From: Lysobacteraceae bacterium NML91-0213
GTDB taxonomy: Bacteria; Pseudomonadota; Gammaproteobacteria; Xanthomonadales; Xanthomonadaceae
NCBI GenBank assembly: GCA_002798175.1
Contig: NWQL01000004.1
Coordinates: 124,102 to 184,583, forward strand
Direction: 5' to 3'
Length of the DNA: 60,482 bases
Part shown: piece after piece, positions 27,993 through 38,421 of the stretch
Numbering within the stretch: position 1 is the stretch's first letter
Layout of the letters: each line of letters starts with the position of its first letter
Notes under the pieces: model-generated
Told to the model about the DNA's origin: nothing
The model's input: the letters and a program-made list of their open reading frames with translations, nothing else
Database searches by the model: none
Translations under genes and position numbers: made by a program

Positions 27993-28697
27993 ATGAAAGC
28001 GCTGATCTTCGCCGCCGGCCTCGGCGAGCGCATGCGTCCGCTCACCGAGACCACGCCCAAGCCGCTGCTCGTGGTCGGCGGCAAGCCGCTGATCGTGTGG
28101 CACCTGGAGAAGCTGGCCGCGCTCGGTATCGACGAGGTCGTGGTCAACACCTCCTGGCTTGCGCGGCGTTTCCCCGCGGAACTCGGCGACGGCGAGCGCT
28201 GGGGCCTGCGCATCCATTACAGCTACGAGGGCGAGGTGCCGCTGGAAACCGGCGGCGGCATGTGGAAGGCGTTGGCGCGGCTCGGCAACGCGCCTTTCAT
28301 CGCCGTCAACGGCGATGTCTGGACGGATTTCGATTTCGCGCGGCTGCCTGCACATCCGCCCGGCGATGCGCATCTGGTGCTGGTCGACAACCCGGCCCAC
28401 AACCCGGAGGGCGACTTCGCACTCCAACCGTCCGGCGACGTGCGCACGGAGGGTACGCAGCGACTCACCTATGCCGGCATCGGCATCTACCGCGCGTCGC
28501 TGTTCGACAACTGGGTCCAGGTGATCGGCGACGCAGCGGGTGCGGGCGACACGCCGCCGCGCTTCCGGTTGGCGCCATTGCTGCGTGCGGCGATGCGCGA
28601 GGGACAGGTCACCGGCATCCGCCATGGCGGGCGCTGGACCGACGTCGGCACCCCGCAACGGCTGCAACAGCTGGACGCGGAACTGTCGGCGAGGTAG
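27993..28697 (+). CDS. murU: N-acetylmuramate alpha-1-phosphate uridylyltransferase MurU
   Basis: A 234-residue single-domain nucleotidyltransferase. It begins with [21 protein letters not shown], the family's nucleotide loop with the catalytic Lys, and has [11 protein letters not shown] for metal binding and the [10 protein letters not shown] ending of MurU. MurU recycles MurNAc-1-phosphate to UDP-MurNAc, bypassing the fosfomycin-sensitive step. In many genomes amgK lies just upstream; here xanB is upstream and divergent, so the partner kinase must be elsewhere. A glucose-1-phosphate thymidylyltransferase-like activity cannot be excluded, but the short length fits MurU. CCGGAG lies before the ATG. 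Confidence 0.83.
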   Translation: MKALIFAAGLGERMRPLTETTPKPLLVVGGKPLIVWHLEKLAALGIDEVVVNTSWLARRFPAELGDGERWGLRIHYSYEGEVPLETGGGMWKALARLGNAPFIAVNGDVWTDFDFARLPAHPPGDAHLVLVDNPAHNPEGDFALQPSGDVRTEGTQRLTYAGIGIYRASLFDNWVQVIGDAAGAGDTPPRFRLAPLLRAAMREGQVTGIRHGGRWTDVGTPQRLQQLDAELSAR

Positions 28698-28712
28698 GTC
28701 GGACGGGCGTGG

Positions 28713-29462
28713 CTAGGCGACCGCGCCTGGTCCGCCGCCGCCCTGCGCACCGGGCTCGGTGGCCAGCACCTGGCGCAGGAACGGCACCGTTACCCGGCGC
28801 TGCGCGGCCAGCGAGGCACGGTCGAGCTGGTCCAGCAGCCGGGTGAGCCCGCCAAGATCGCGGCCGACCCGGCGCAGCAGCCAGTCGATGGCAGCAGGCT
28901 CGATCACCAGTCCGCGGAGCAGCGCACGACAGCGCAGCAGCTCGCGCCGTGCATCGTCATCCAGCGGCGCGAGTGCGATCCCGGTGCAGGCCGCCAGCCG
29001 CGAGCGCAGGTCGGGCAGGTCGACCGCCAGCCCCGCGGCGGGGTTCTGCGCGGTGTACAGCAGCCGCCGACCGCCATCCATGGCGCGGTTGTGGAAATGG
29101 AACAGCGCCACTTCGTCCGCGCGGGTGCCCAGCACCGCATCGAGGCCATCGAGCGCGATGAAGTCGCAGGTGTCGAGCGCTTCCAGCGCAGCCCCGAGGC
29201 GACCGACGGCAGTCGCCAGCGGCAGGAACGCGCTGCGCAGGCCGGCGGTTTCCGCATGCGCACAGGCCGCCAGTGCAAGGTGGGTCTTGCCCACCCCCGA
29301 CGGCCCCTGCAACAGCACGCCTCCGCGCTCCTGGCCGGTGGCCAGCGCCTGCAGCTGGGCAAGCGCGCCCGCGGGCGCGCCGACGAACGTGTCGAAGCGC
29401 TGGTCGGGCGGATAGCGCAGCGCAAGCGGCAGCTGCGCGGCGCCGGGCACCGGGGTATTCAC
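28713..29462 (-). CDS. hda: DnaA regulatory inactivator Hda
   Basis: A 249-residue AAA+ protein homologous to the ATPase domain of DnaA and lacking its DNA-binding domain. Walker A is GPSGVGKTH (about 53-61), Walker B is FIALDGLDAV, and the sensor region includes RRVGRDLGGLTRLLDQLDRAS. The N-terminus QLPLALRYP is the clamp-binding motif that ties Hda to the beta clamp, where it triggers DnaA-ATP hydrolysis after initiation. The start codon is GTG. It is third in an apparent DUF2066/AI-2E/hda operon, 14 bases after the transporter stop, and convergent with murU. Confidence 0.93.
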   Translation of the reverse strand: MNTPVPGAAQLPLALRYPPDQRFDTFVGAPAGALAQLQALATGQERGGVLLQGPSGVGKTHLALAACAHAETAGLRSAFLPLATAVGRLGAALEALDTCDFIALDGLDAVLGTRADEVALFHFHNRAMDGGRRLLYTAQNPAAGLAVDLPDLRSRLAACTGIALAPLDDDARRELLRCRALLRGLVIEPAAIDWLLRRVGRDLGGLTRLLDQLDRASLAAQRRVTVPFLRQVLATEPGAQGGGGPGAVA

Positions 29463-29476
29463 CGTCAGTAACCCGG

Positions 29477-30637
29477 TCAGTCCTTGTCGACCCGCGGCAC
29501 GCTGTCGGTCACCACCAGCGCGCGGTCGTCGACAACCAGCGTGCTGGGGGTGCCTGTATACAGCCGGCTGGCCTGGTAGCGTTCGTGCGCGTAGCGCAGC
29601 AGCACGTTGGCCACCGCCGCCACCGGCAAAGCGATCAGCATGCCGACGAAGCCGAACAACTGGCCGCCCGCCATCACCGCGAAGATCACCGCCACCGGAT
29701 GCAGGCCGATGCGGTCGCCCACCAGCCGCGGCGTGAGCACGTAGCTTTCAAACAGCTGGCCGGCGGTGAACACGATCGTGCCCAGGATCAGCAGCTGCCA
29801 GTCGAAGCCCTGTGCCTGCACCACCGCCGCCAGCAGCATCAGGATCGCGCCGACGGTCGCGCCCAGGTAGGGCACGAAGCTGATCAGCCCGGCGATGAGT
29901 CCCACCAGGATGCCCAGCCGCAGGCCGATCAGCTGCAGGCCCACGGCGTAGAACGCACCCTGCGCCAGCATCACCAGGAACTGCCCGCGCAGGAACGCGC
30001 CCAGCGATTCGTCGGACTCCTTCGCCAGTCGGGTCACGGTGGCGTAGTGGTCGCGCGGGATCAGCTGCGCCAGGCGCGCCACCAGCACGTCCCAGTCGCG
30101 CAGGAAGTAGAAGGTGAGGATCGGCACCAGCACCAGGTTCACCACCAGCCCGATCAGCGCGAAGCCCGACCGGGACACGTAGGACATGAAGGTGGTGGCG
30201 ATGCCGCCGGCCTGCTGCCAGTGGCCGCGCACCCATTCCACCAGCCGCTGCGGATCGAGCCATTCGGAGACCTCGAACCCGAACCGGGCCTCGACCCACG
30301 GAATCGCGGTACCCATGATCCACTCGCGATAGACCGGTCCGCTCTCGATCAGGGTGGCCACCTGGCGCTCGATCATCGGCACCAGGATCAGCAGCACCAG
30401 GGTCACCAGCAGCACCATCATCAGGAACACCAGCGACACTGCGATGCCACGCGAGCGGCCGGTGCGCTCGATCCGGTCCACCAGCGGGTCGCCCAGCCAG
30501 CCCAGCAGTGCGGCCAGCACGAACGGGGTCAGGATCGGCCCGAGTGCGCCGATCAGCCACAGCACCGCAAAGGCCACCAGGCCCCACTGCAGGCGCTTGA
30601 GGAACGTCGCGATGGCCTCGTCGGCATGCTCAGCCAT
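29477..30637 (-). CDS. AI-2E/PerM-family membrane transporter
   Basis: A 386-residue multi-pass protein. N-terminal helices include LVAFAVLWLIGALGPILTPFVLAALLGW. A long soluble loop (about 95-150) follows, and then the conserved core NLVLVPILTFYFLRDWD and FVPYLGATVGAILMLLAA with GQLFESYVLTPRLVGDRIGLHPV. This is the TqsA/PerM family; members export small molecules or ions, and only a few have been linked to autoinducer-2. Function here is unknown. It begins six bases after the DUF2066 gene stop, so the two should be co-transcribed. The same neighbour set beside purM occurs in other gammaproteobacteria. Confidence 0.9.
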   Translation of the reverse strand: MAEHADEAIATFLKRLQWGLVAFAVLWLIGALGPILTPFVLAALLGWLGDPLVDRIERTGRSRGIAVSLVFLMMVLLVTLVLLILVPMIERQVATLIESGPVYREWIMGTAIPWVEARFGFEVSEWLDPQRLVEWVRGHWQQAGGIATTFMSYVSRSGFALIGLVVNLVLVPILTFYFLRDWDVLVARLAQLIPRDHYATVTRLAKESDESLGAFLRGQFLVMLAQGAFYAVGLQLIGLRLGILVGLIAGLISFVPYLGATVGAILMLLAAVVQAQGFDWQLLILGTIVFTAGQLFESYVLTPRLVGDRIGLHPVAVIFAVMAGGQLFGFVGMLIALPVAAVANVLLRYAHERYQASRLYTGTPSTLVVDDRALVVTDSVPRVDKD

Positions 30638-30643
30638 GGCCGG

Positions 30644-31729
30644 TCACCGGGCGATGCGGAAGGTGGGCACGCCGCCGACGTCGCCGGCCTCGACCTCGGT
30701 CAGCACGTCGCGGTTCGCCATCCGCCGGAAGCCCGGCAGGCCGGTCACCAGCTCGAGTTCGTATTCCACCCCGTCGGCGGTGGCCCGCATCGGCACCGCC
30801 CGGCGCACCACCGGCATCGCCTGCAGCGTGGACGCCAGACGGATGAAGTCGTCACTGCTGGCCAGGCCGGTGAACGCCACCCGGTAATTGCCGGGCTCGC
30901 CCACCGGCGCCGCCCGCGCGTAGCGCTTGACCAGGGCATCGGCGGCACCGTCGGCGCCGGCGCTCATCGCCCGACGGGCGTCGGCATGCTCGCTGGACCA
31001 CTCCGACAGCACGCGGCCGTTGTCGAGGAAGGTCCAGTCCGCGCGCCATCCGCTGCCGGCACGCTGCAGCTTGCCGATCAGCTGCATCGGCGGCTGGTAG
31101 CGGGCCGACAGCCGTGCGATCGCAGCGGTGTCGCCGCGCAGGATCGCGCCCACGCCCGCCTGCTCGGCGGCGCTGCCGCGCGGCAGGCCAAGCTGGAAGC
31201 CGCGCTGGCGGGCCCGGTCCAGGACCGGCCGCACCACGTTGTTCTGCTGCAGGCTCACCAGGCGCGGCCCGGAGCCGTCGTCGATGGACAGCCACAGCAC
31301 CGGCTTCGGCCGTGGTTCGGGCCAGACCGGCAGGCCCAGCGCCGCGGCCAGGCCGTCCACGGCCTCGCGGTCGAAACGCACCACCAGCGTGGTCTGGAAG
31401 CTCGGTGCGCCGGTGGCCGACACGCCCTCGTCCTGGCGGTAGTCGTAATGCTCGGCGTACTGCGCGGCACGCCGCAGTTCCTGGCCCACACCGGGCCGCG
31501 ACGCCGCCGAGGCATCGCCGGAGATCTTGCCCAGCACCTGCGCCAGCGCGCGGCTCAGGGCCGGTCCACGCGCGGCGTCGCTCTGGCTGCCGACCGGCAC
31601 TTCCGCCTCGTACAACCCCTGCGCGCGGGCACTGTCGCCCTCGACACGCTGTGCCTGCACGGGCGCGACCACCGCGACCGCCAGCAGCAGCCCCGTGATC
31701 CACCCCGCCATCCGGCCAACCAACGACAT
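30644..31729 (-). CDS. DUF2066 domain-containing exported protein
   Basis: A 361-residue protein with signal peptide GWITGLLLAVAVVAPVQAQ. DUF2066 occupies most of the rest: LYEAEVPVGSQSDAARGPALSRAL, then a region ending VSLQQNNVVRPVLDRARQRGF. A C-terminal domain ends in GVEYELELVTGLPGF. Function is unknown. I place the start at 31729, where the signal peptide begins and AAGGA lies about ten bases upstream. It is divergent from purM and leads the operon with the AI-2E transporter and hda. Confidence 0.87.
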   Translation of the reverse strand: MSLVGRMAGWITGLLLAVAVVAPVQAQRVEGDSARAQGLYEAEVPVGSQSDAARGPALSRALAQVLGKISGDASAASRPGVGQELRRAAQYAEHYDYRQDEGVSATGAPSFQTTLVVRFDREAVDGLAAALGLPVWPEPRPKPVLWLSIDDGSGPRLVSLQQNNVVRPVLDRARQRGFQLGLPRGSAAEQAGVGAILRGDTAAIARLSARYQPPMQLIGKLQRAGSGWRADWTFLDNGRVLSEWSSEHADARRAMSAGADGAADALVKRYARAAPVGEPGNYRVAFTGLASSDDFIRLASTLQAMPVVRRAVPMRATADGVEYELELVTGLPGFRRMANRDVLTEVEAGDVGGVPTFRIAR

Positions 31730-31854
31730 GCCTGATCCTTCGCGCTGCGACAAACGCGCGAATGGTGCCACAAGTGGTGCATCGCCCATGCGCGGCGTCG
31801 CATGGACTGCCGCCACGCCGGCGCGGCGCGCGGCCGGCGCCTGCCCGCGCCTGC

Positions 31855-31860
31855 TAAAAT
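31855..31860 (+). promoter_or_regulatory. -10 hexamer of purM
   Basis: TAAAAT ends 28 bases before the purM GTG start, giving a leader of about 20 bases. I do not see a clear PurR dyad. Confidence 0.45.
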
Positions 31861-31888
31861 CGCCGGTCCGCCCGCTTCGGCCGCATCC

Positions 31889-32932
31889 GTGACCCAGCCC
31901 ACCCCGCTCACCTATCGAGATGCCGGCGTCGACATCGACGCAGGCAATGCCCTGGTCGAACGCATCAAGCCGCTGGTCAAGCGCACGCTGCGCCCCGAAG
32001 TGATGGGCGGGCTCGGCGGCTTCGGCGCGCTGTTCGATCTCTCCGGGCGCTACCGCGAACCGGTGCTGGTCTCGGGCACCGACGGTGTCGGCACCAAGCT
32101 CAAGCTGGCCCAGCAGCTCGGACGCCACGACACCATCGGCATCGACCTGGTCGGCATGTGCGTCAACGACGTGCTGGTGCAGGGCGCCGAACCGCTGTTC
32201 TTCCTCGACTACTTCGCCACCGGCAAGCTCGATGTCGACACCGCGGCCGCCGTCGTCGGTGGCATCGCCCGCGGTTGCGAACTGGCCGGCTGCGCGCTGA
32301 TCGGTGGCGAGACCGCCGAGATGCCGGACATGTACGCACCGGGCGAGTACGACCTGGCCGGCTTCACCGTCGGCGCGGTGGAGAAGTCGCGCCTGCTCGA
32401 CGGCTCGGCCGTACGCGCGGGTGACGTGCTGCTGGGCATCGCCTCGTCAGGCCCGCACTCGAACGGGTATTCGCTGGTGCGGCGCATCTACGACCGCGCC
32501 GGGCAACCCGCGGACCTCGATCTGGGCGGCGTGCGCCTCATCGATGCGCTGATGGCCCCGACCACCCTCTACGTGAAGCCTGTGCTGCCGCTGCTCGACG
32601 ACGCCTCCGGGTGCGCGGTGCATGCGATGGCCCACATCACCGGCGGTGGGCTCACCGAGAACATCGTGCGCGTGGTGCCCGAAGGCCTCGGGGTCGCCAT
32701 CGACGCGGGCGCATGGCCGCTCCCACCGGTGTTCGAATGGTTGCAGCGCGAGGGCGCGGTCGCACGCGAGGAGATGTGGCGCACCTTCAACTGCGGCATC
32801 GGTTTCGTGCTGGTGCTGCCGGAGGACGCGGTTGCCGCGGCGTCGACGCACCTGGAACGACAGGGACTGGCGCACTGGCGGATCGGCGAAGTGGTCACCG
32901 CAGGCGCCGGCGACCGCGTGCGCATCGGCTGA
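31889..32932 (+). CDS. purM: Phosphoribosylformylglycinamidine cyclo-ligase PurM
   Basis: A 347-residue AIR synthetase that closes the imidazole ring in purine synthesis. The N-terminal [21 protein letters not shown] and the ATP/substrate region [14 protein letters not shown] are hallmarks; further on, [24 protein letters not shown] and [11 protein letters not shown] follow the family. The start is a GTG at 31889, which gives the expected N-terminus; an earlier in-frame ATG would add 29 low-complexity residues. purN follows after three bases. Confidence 0.95.
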   Translation: MTQPTPLTYRDAGVDIDAGNALVERIKPLVKRTLRPEVMGGLGGFGALFDLSGRYREPVLVSGTDGVGTKLKLAQQLGRHDTIGIDLVGMCVNDVLVQGAEPLFFLDYFATGKLDVDTAAAVVGGIARGCELAGCALIGGETAEMPDMYAPGEYDLAGFTVGAVEKSRLLDGSAVRAGDVLLGIASSGPHSNGYSLVRRIYDRAGQPADLDLGGVRLIDALMAPTTLYVKPVLPLLDDASGCAVHAMAHITGGGLTENIVRVVPEGLGVAIDAGAWPLPPVFEWLQREGAVAREEMWRTFNCGIGFVLVLPEDAVAAASTHLERQGLAHWRIGEVVTAGAGDRVRIG

Positions 32933-32935
32933 GTC

Positions 32936-33622
32936 TTGGCCGCGACCGACCCGGCCCCGGTTCCCGGCGCCTGCCGGATTGCGGTGCTCGCATCCGGCCG
33001 CGGCAGCAACCTGCAGGCATTGCTGGACGCGATCACGGCCGGTGCGCTGGATGCACGGGTCGTGGGCGTGTTCTCCGACCGTGCAGGCGCGCCCGCCCTC
33101 GCGCGCGCCCGCGACGCCGGCATCCCGGCGCTTGCGCTCTCGCCGCGCGACCACCCCAGCCGCGACGCGTTCGACATCGCACTGTTCGATGCGGTGGAAG
33201 CAACCGCGCCCGACCTGATCATCTGCGCGGGCTACATGCGCCTGCTGGGCGACGCCGTGGTCGCACCCCGCAGCGCGCGGATGGTCAACATCCACCCGTC
33301 GCTGTTGCCGGACTTCAAGGGCCTGCACACGCATCGCCAGGCGCTCGCCGCCGGCGCCACCCGGCACGGCGCCAGCGTGCACTTCGTGACCGCCGATCTC
33401 GACGGCGGCCCTGTGATCGCCCAGGCGGAAGTTCCGGTATTCGCTGGCGACGACGAAGCCACGCTCTCGGCACGCGTGCTGGAGCGCGAGCATCCATTGC
33501 TGGTGGAGACCGTGCGCCTGCTGGCACAGGGGCGCATCGCGCTGGGCGACGGTGGCGTTTCATTCGACGGCCGGGTGCTGCACGCGCCGCTTCAGCTGGC
33601 AGCCAACAACCGCTTCGCATGA
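32936..33622 (+). CDS. purN: Phosphoribosylglycinamide formyltransferase PurN
   Basis: A 228-residue GAR transformylase, using 10-formyltetrahydrofolate. The phosphate-binding start VLASGRGSNLQALLDAI, the catalytic NIHPSLLPDFKG (Asn, His) and HFVTADLDGGPVIAQ (Asp) are intact. The start appears to be TTG, three bases after the purM stop; the protein has about 12 residues before the conserved core, which is slightly long. An ATG start is not available before the active-site region. It is co-transcribed with purM, and the DUF3108 gene follows nine bases after its stop. Confidence 0.93.
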   Translation: MAATDPAPVPGACRIAVLASGRGSNLQALLDAITAGALDARVVGVFSDRAGAPALARARDAGIPALALSPRDHPSRDAFDIALFDAVEATAPDLIICAGYMRLLGDAVVAPRSARMVNIHPSLLPDFKGLHTHRQALAAGATRHGASVHFVTADLDGGPVIAQAEVPVFAGDDEATLSARVLEREHPLLVETVRLLAQGRIALGDGGVSFDGRVLHAPLQLAANNRFA

Positions 33623-33631
33623 TGCCGCGAC

Positions 33632-34357
33632 ATGAAAGCCCTGCTGCCCGTCCTGCTTGCGCTGTCGGCGATCGCCTCCGGGAGCGTGCACGCCGCGGGG
33701 CTGTCACCGTTCCTGGCCAGTTACGAGGCGTGGTACCGCGGGCGGCACGCCGGGGACGCCACGATGCGGGTGGCACCGGCCGGTGACGGCCAGTGGGAGG
33801 TCGCGCTCGGCATCCGTGGCCGGCATGGCTTCGCCGGCCTGGCGCGGGTCAACATGGAACAGAGCACGCGGTTCGACGTCGCCGGTGGCCATTACCGCCC
33901 GCTGCGCCAGGAGACCGTGCGCAAGGCCCTGGTGTTCACCCGCCGCGCCAACGGCACATACGACTGGTCGGCGCGCCAGGCACAGTGGACCGGCGACGTC
34001 AGCAAGCGGCGCCACGCACCGGTGCCGCTGCGCGATGGCGACATGAGCGCGCTGCTGATCAACCTCGCCATCATTCGTGACGCCCGACCCGGCGCCACCC
34101 TGCACTACCGCTTCGTCGATGGCGGGCGCGCGCGCGAACATGTCTACCAGGTGGCGCCGGAGCCCGAGATCGTCGAGGTCGGCGAACTCAGCTACAACGC
34201 ACTGCGGGTTTCACGGGTCGACGAAGGCCGCGATGTGATGATCGTCTGGATTGCCGATGGCGTGCCGACGCCGGTGCGCATCCTGCAACTGGACGACGAG
34301 GGCGGCGACGACGTCGACCTCCGACTGATCGAATACCAGGGAGCCAAACCACAATGA
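33632..34357 (+). CDS. DUF3108 exported protein, first of a tandem pair
   Basis: A 241-residue protein with signal peptide KALLPVLLALSAIASGSVHA. The DUF3108 domain covers nearly all the rest: FLASYEAWYRGRHAGDATMRV, TYDWSARQAQWTGDVSKRR, the central DMSALLINLAIIRDARPG and the end IVWIADGVPTPVRILQLDD. Function is unknown; the family is periplasmic and beta-rich, perhaps lipid- or protein-binding. The gene follows purN by nine bases and overlaps its paralogue by four (ATGA). The two proteins share spaced motifs (TYDW, QA-W-GDV, LLxNL, RAREH, PxRIL), so they arose by duplication. Confidence 0.85.
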   Translation: MKALLPVLLALSAIASGSVHAAGLSPFLASYEAWYRGRHAGDATMRVAPAGDGQWEVALGIRGRHGFAGLARVNMEQSTRFDVAGGHYRPLRQETVRKALVFTRRANGTYDWSARQAQWTGDVSKRRHAPVPLRDGDMSALLINLAIIRDARPGATLHYRFVDGGRAREHVYQVAPEPEIVEVGELSYNALRVSRVDEGRDVMIVWIADGVPTPVRILQLDDEGGDDVDLRLIEYQGAKPQ

Positions 34358-35079
34358 CGGTATGTACCAACCCGATTGCCGCGCCGCGTGCGTGGAAGCG
34401 TCTCGCCGCAGGTGCCCTGCTGCTGGCTGCCTGCGGTGCCGCGAGCGCGATGGAACCGTTCAGCGCGCGCTACAACGCCAGGTTCATGGGCATGGAAGCG
34501 ACCGGCACGATGAAGCTCGAAGCAGCCGGCAACAACCGCTTCAACTACAGCCTCGACGTGGCCGGCATGGGCGCGCGGCTCGCGCAGAAGACCACCTTCG
34601 AGCGCCATGGCAATGGCTGGCGGCCCCTGTCGAGCTCCGACTTCCAGGGCGGCGAATCCGGCCTGGCAGCGATGCTGGTCAAGCGCAAGACGATCGAGGC
34701 CACCTACGACTGGAACCGCAACCAGGCACGCTGGACCGGCGACGTGGACGCCGACGAGGCCGGTCCCGTGACGCTGCGCCAGGGCGACGTCGACGGCCTG
34801 CTGCTCAACCTCGTGCTGGTGCAGGACGTGCAGGCCGGCCGCCCGCTCACCTACCGGCTGGTCGACGAAGGCCGCGCGCGCGAGCACACCTACGAGGTGC
34901 AGGGCAAGGAGACCGTGACCGTCGGCGGGCAGTCGCGCGAGGCCACGAAGGTGGTACGCGACGACGGGCGTCGCCAGATCACCGCGTGGGTCGTCGATGG
35001 CATGCCGGTGCCGGCGCGCATCCTGCAGCGCCGCAATGGCCGCGACCATATCGACCTGCAGTTGCAGTCGCTGGACTGA
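34354..35079 (+). CDS. DUF3108 exported protein, second of a tandem pair
   Basis: A 241-residue paralogue of the preceding protein. The signal sequence is LAAGALLLAACGAASA; the LLAAC stretch could be a lipobox, making it a lipoprotein, unlike its neighbour. Conserved DUF3108 elements are FSARYNARFMGMEATGTMKLE, TYDWNRNQARWTGDVDADE, VDGLLLNLVLVQDVQAGRP and VVDGMPVPARILQRRNGRD. A strong terminator-like hairpin follows 23 bases after the stop, so this ends the purM-purN-DUF3108 unit. Role unknown. Confidence 0.85.
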   Translation: MTVCTNPIAAPRAWKRLAAGALLLAACGAASAMEPFSARYNARFMGMEATGTMKLEAAGNNRFNYSLDVAGMGARLAQKTTFERHGNGWRPLSSSDFQGGESGLAAMLVKRKTIEATYDWNRNQARWTGDVDADEAGPVTLRQGDVDGLLLNLVLVQDVQAGRPLTYRLVDEGRAREHTYEVQGKETVTVGGQSREATKVVRDDGRRQITAWVVDGMPVPARILQRRNGRDHIDLQLQSLD

Positions 35080-35102
35080 TCCGGGCGAACCCCGCAACGA
35101 AT

Positions 35103-35130
35103 GAAGCCGCCCGATGGGCGGCTTCTTCGT
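35103..35130 (+). terminator. Rho-independent terminator after the purMN-DUF3108 operon
   Basis: GAAGCCGCCC (35103-35112) pairs perfectly with GGGCGGCTTC (35116-35125) across a three-base loop, followed by TTCGTTC. It lies between convergent transcription units and could also act on murA transcription from the other side. Confidence 0.8.
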
Positions 35131-35169
35131 TCTGACCGGGGTGGGCGCGCGTGGCTGCCGCCGCGCGCC

Positions 35170-36727
<1,558 letters not shown>

Positions 36728-36812
36728 CGTGCTCGACTCCTGCTCGATTAAGCCCGCCTGAGCCGGGATGCCGGCAGCGGGCCGCCCCGGGCGCCATGGC
36801 CCGGGAACGCAT

Positions 36813-36818
36813 TAAGAT
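36813..36818 (+). promoter_or_regulatory. -10 hexamer ahead of the kdsD-lpt operon
   Basis: TAAGAT lies 37 bases upstream of the kdsD ATG, in the short gap between ibaG and kdsD. AAAGGG and GAGAA before the ATG offer ribosome binding. A palindromic stretch GCCGCTTAGCC follows the hexamer. Confidence 0.4.
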
Positions 36819-36855
36819 AGGCCGCTTAGCCTAACGGAAAGGGTGCCGCCGAGAA

Positions 36856-37854
36856 ATGGCCGTCGACGCAACACAGCACGCCCCCGGCAGCGACTTCGCA
36901 GCCAGTGGCCGCCGCGTGTTCGAACTGGAACAACAGGCGCTGGCCGCAGTCGGCGCACGCATCGACGGCGCATTCTCGGCCGCGTGCAGCCTGATCCTCG
37001 ACTGCCGTGGCCGCGTGGTCTGCACCGGCATGGGCAAGTCCGGCCACGTCGCGCGCAAGATCGCCGCCACCCTGGCCTCCACCGGGACCCCGGCGTTCTT
37101 CGTCCATCCCGGCGAGGCCGGGCATGGCGACCTCGGCATGATCACGGACGCCGATGTGGTGCTGGCACTGTCGTACTCGGGTGAATCCGACGAGATCCTC
37201 ACCCTGCTGCCGGTGCTCAAGCGTCAGGGCAACCCGCTGATCGCGATGACCGGCCGCGAGCGCTCCACGCTCGCCCGCGAGGCCGAGGTGCACCTCGACG
37301 TCAGCGTGCCCGCCGAAGCCTGTCCGCTCGACCTCGCCCCCACCTCCAGCACCACCGCATCCCTGGCGATGGGTGATGCGCTGGCGGTGGCGCTGCTGGA
37401 CGCGCGGGGCTTCACCGCCGACGACTTCGCGCGTTCGCATCCGGCCGGCGCGCTCGGCCGCCGGCTGCTGCTGCATATCGCCGACGTCATGCATGTCGGC
37501 GACGACGTCCCGCGGGTTGCCGCCGATGCCACCTTCGGCGCGGTGCTGCTGGAGATGAGCCGCAAGCGGCTGGGCATGACCGCGGTCGTCGACGACGCAG
37601 GCCACCTGCTCGGCCTGCTCACCGACGGCGACGTGCGCCGCACGCTGGCCGACGAGGGCACCGACATCCGCACCACCCGCGTGGTCGACGTCATGACGCG
37701 TTCGCCGGTGACCATCGGCGCCGACGCGCTGGCGGTGGAGGCCGCGCGCCTGATGGAGACCCACAAGATCAACGGCCTGCTGGTGACCGATGCGCAGGGC
37801 CGCGTGGTCGGTGCGTTGAACATCCACGATCTGCTGCGCGCACGCGTGGTATAG
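36856..37854 (+). CDS. kdsD: Arabinose-5-phosphate isomerase KdsD
   Basis: A 332-residue sugar isomerase that converts ribulose 5-phosphate to arabinose 5-phosphate, the first step of Kdo synthesis for LPS. The SIS domain (about 40-175) has CTGMGKSGHVARKIAATLASTGTPAFFVHP and SYSGESDEI. Two CBS domains (about 210-330) follow, including DVMTRSPVTIGAD and the ending GVLTDGDVRR-type motif (LLTDGDVRRTL). It opens an operon continuing with kdsC and the LPS transport genes. Confidence 0.96.
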   Translation: MAVDATQHAPGSDFAASGRRVFELEQQALAAVGARIDGAFSAACSLILDCRGRVVCTGMGKSGHVARKIAATLASTGTPAFFVHPGEAGHGDLGMITDADVVLALSYSGESDEILTLLPVLKRQGNPLIAMTGRERSTLAREAEVHLDVSVPAEACPLDLAPTSSTTASLAMGDALAVALLDARGFTADDFARSHPAGALGRRLLLHIADVMHVGDDVPRVAADATFGAVLLEMSRKRLGMTAVVDDAGHLLGLLTDGDVRRTLADEGTDIRTTRVVDVMTRSPVTIGADALAVEAARLMETHKINGLLVTDAQGRVVGALNIHDLLRARVV

Positions 37855-37881
37855 CTCGAACCCCGACTTCCGGACCGCCGA

Positions 37882-38421
37882 ATGCCTGCCGATGCCTATC
37901 CGCACGACCTGCTCGCCCGCGCCGCGCGGATCCGGCTGGCGTGCTTCGACGTCGACGGCACACTGACCGACGGGCGCCTCACCTACGACAGCGCCGGCAA
38001 CGAGAGCAAGACCTTCCACGTCCACGATGGCCAGGGCCTGGTGCTGCTGCGACGTGCCGGGATCGAGGTCGCGATGATCACCGCGCGTACCAGCCCCATG
38101 GTCGAGCGCCGTGGCGCCGAGCTGGGGGTTCGCGTGCACTGCGGCGTGGGCGACAAGCTCACCCGCCTGACCGCGCTGTGCGAGGAGCTGGGGCTGGACC
38201 TCGACAGCGTCGCCTTCATGGGTGACGACCTGCCCGACCTCGCACCGATGCGGGTGGCCGGCTTCGCGGTCGCGCCCGCCAACGCGCACCCCTGGACCGC
38301 GCGCCACGCGCACTGGCAGACCGCTGCCGCCGGTGGCGAAGGCGCGGCGCGCGAACTCTGCGACCTGCTGCTGGTTGCGCACGGCCATGCGGACAATCCG
38401 CTGCCGGGAGGTGCGCAATGA
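37882..38421 (+). CDS. kdsC: Kdo-8-phosphate phosphatase KdsC
   Basis: A 179-residue HAD-fold phosphatase that yields free Kdo. Motif I is CFDVDGTLTDG with catalytic Asp23 and Asp25, motif II is the ITART segment, and motif IV is FMGDDLPDL. The C-terminus extends past the usual end with a hydrophilic tail. It overlaps lptC by four bases. kdsA and kdsB are elsewhere. Confidence 0.95.
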   Translation: MPADAYPHDLLARAARIRLACFDVDGTLTDGRLTYDSAGNESKTFHVHDGQGLVLLRRAGIEVAMITARTSPMVERRGAELGVRVHCGVGDKLTRLTALCEELGLDLDSVAFMGDDLPDLAPMRVAGFAVAPANAHPWTARHAHWQTAAAGGEGAARELCDLLLVAHGHADNPLPGGAQ

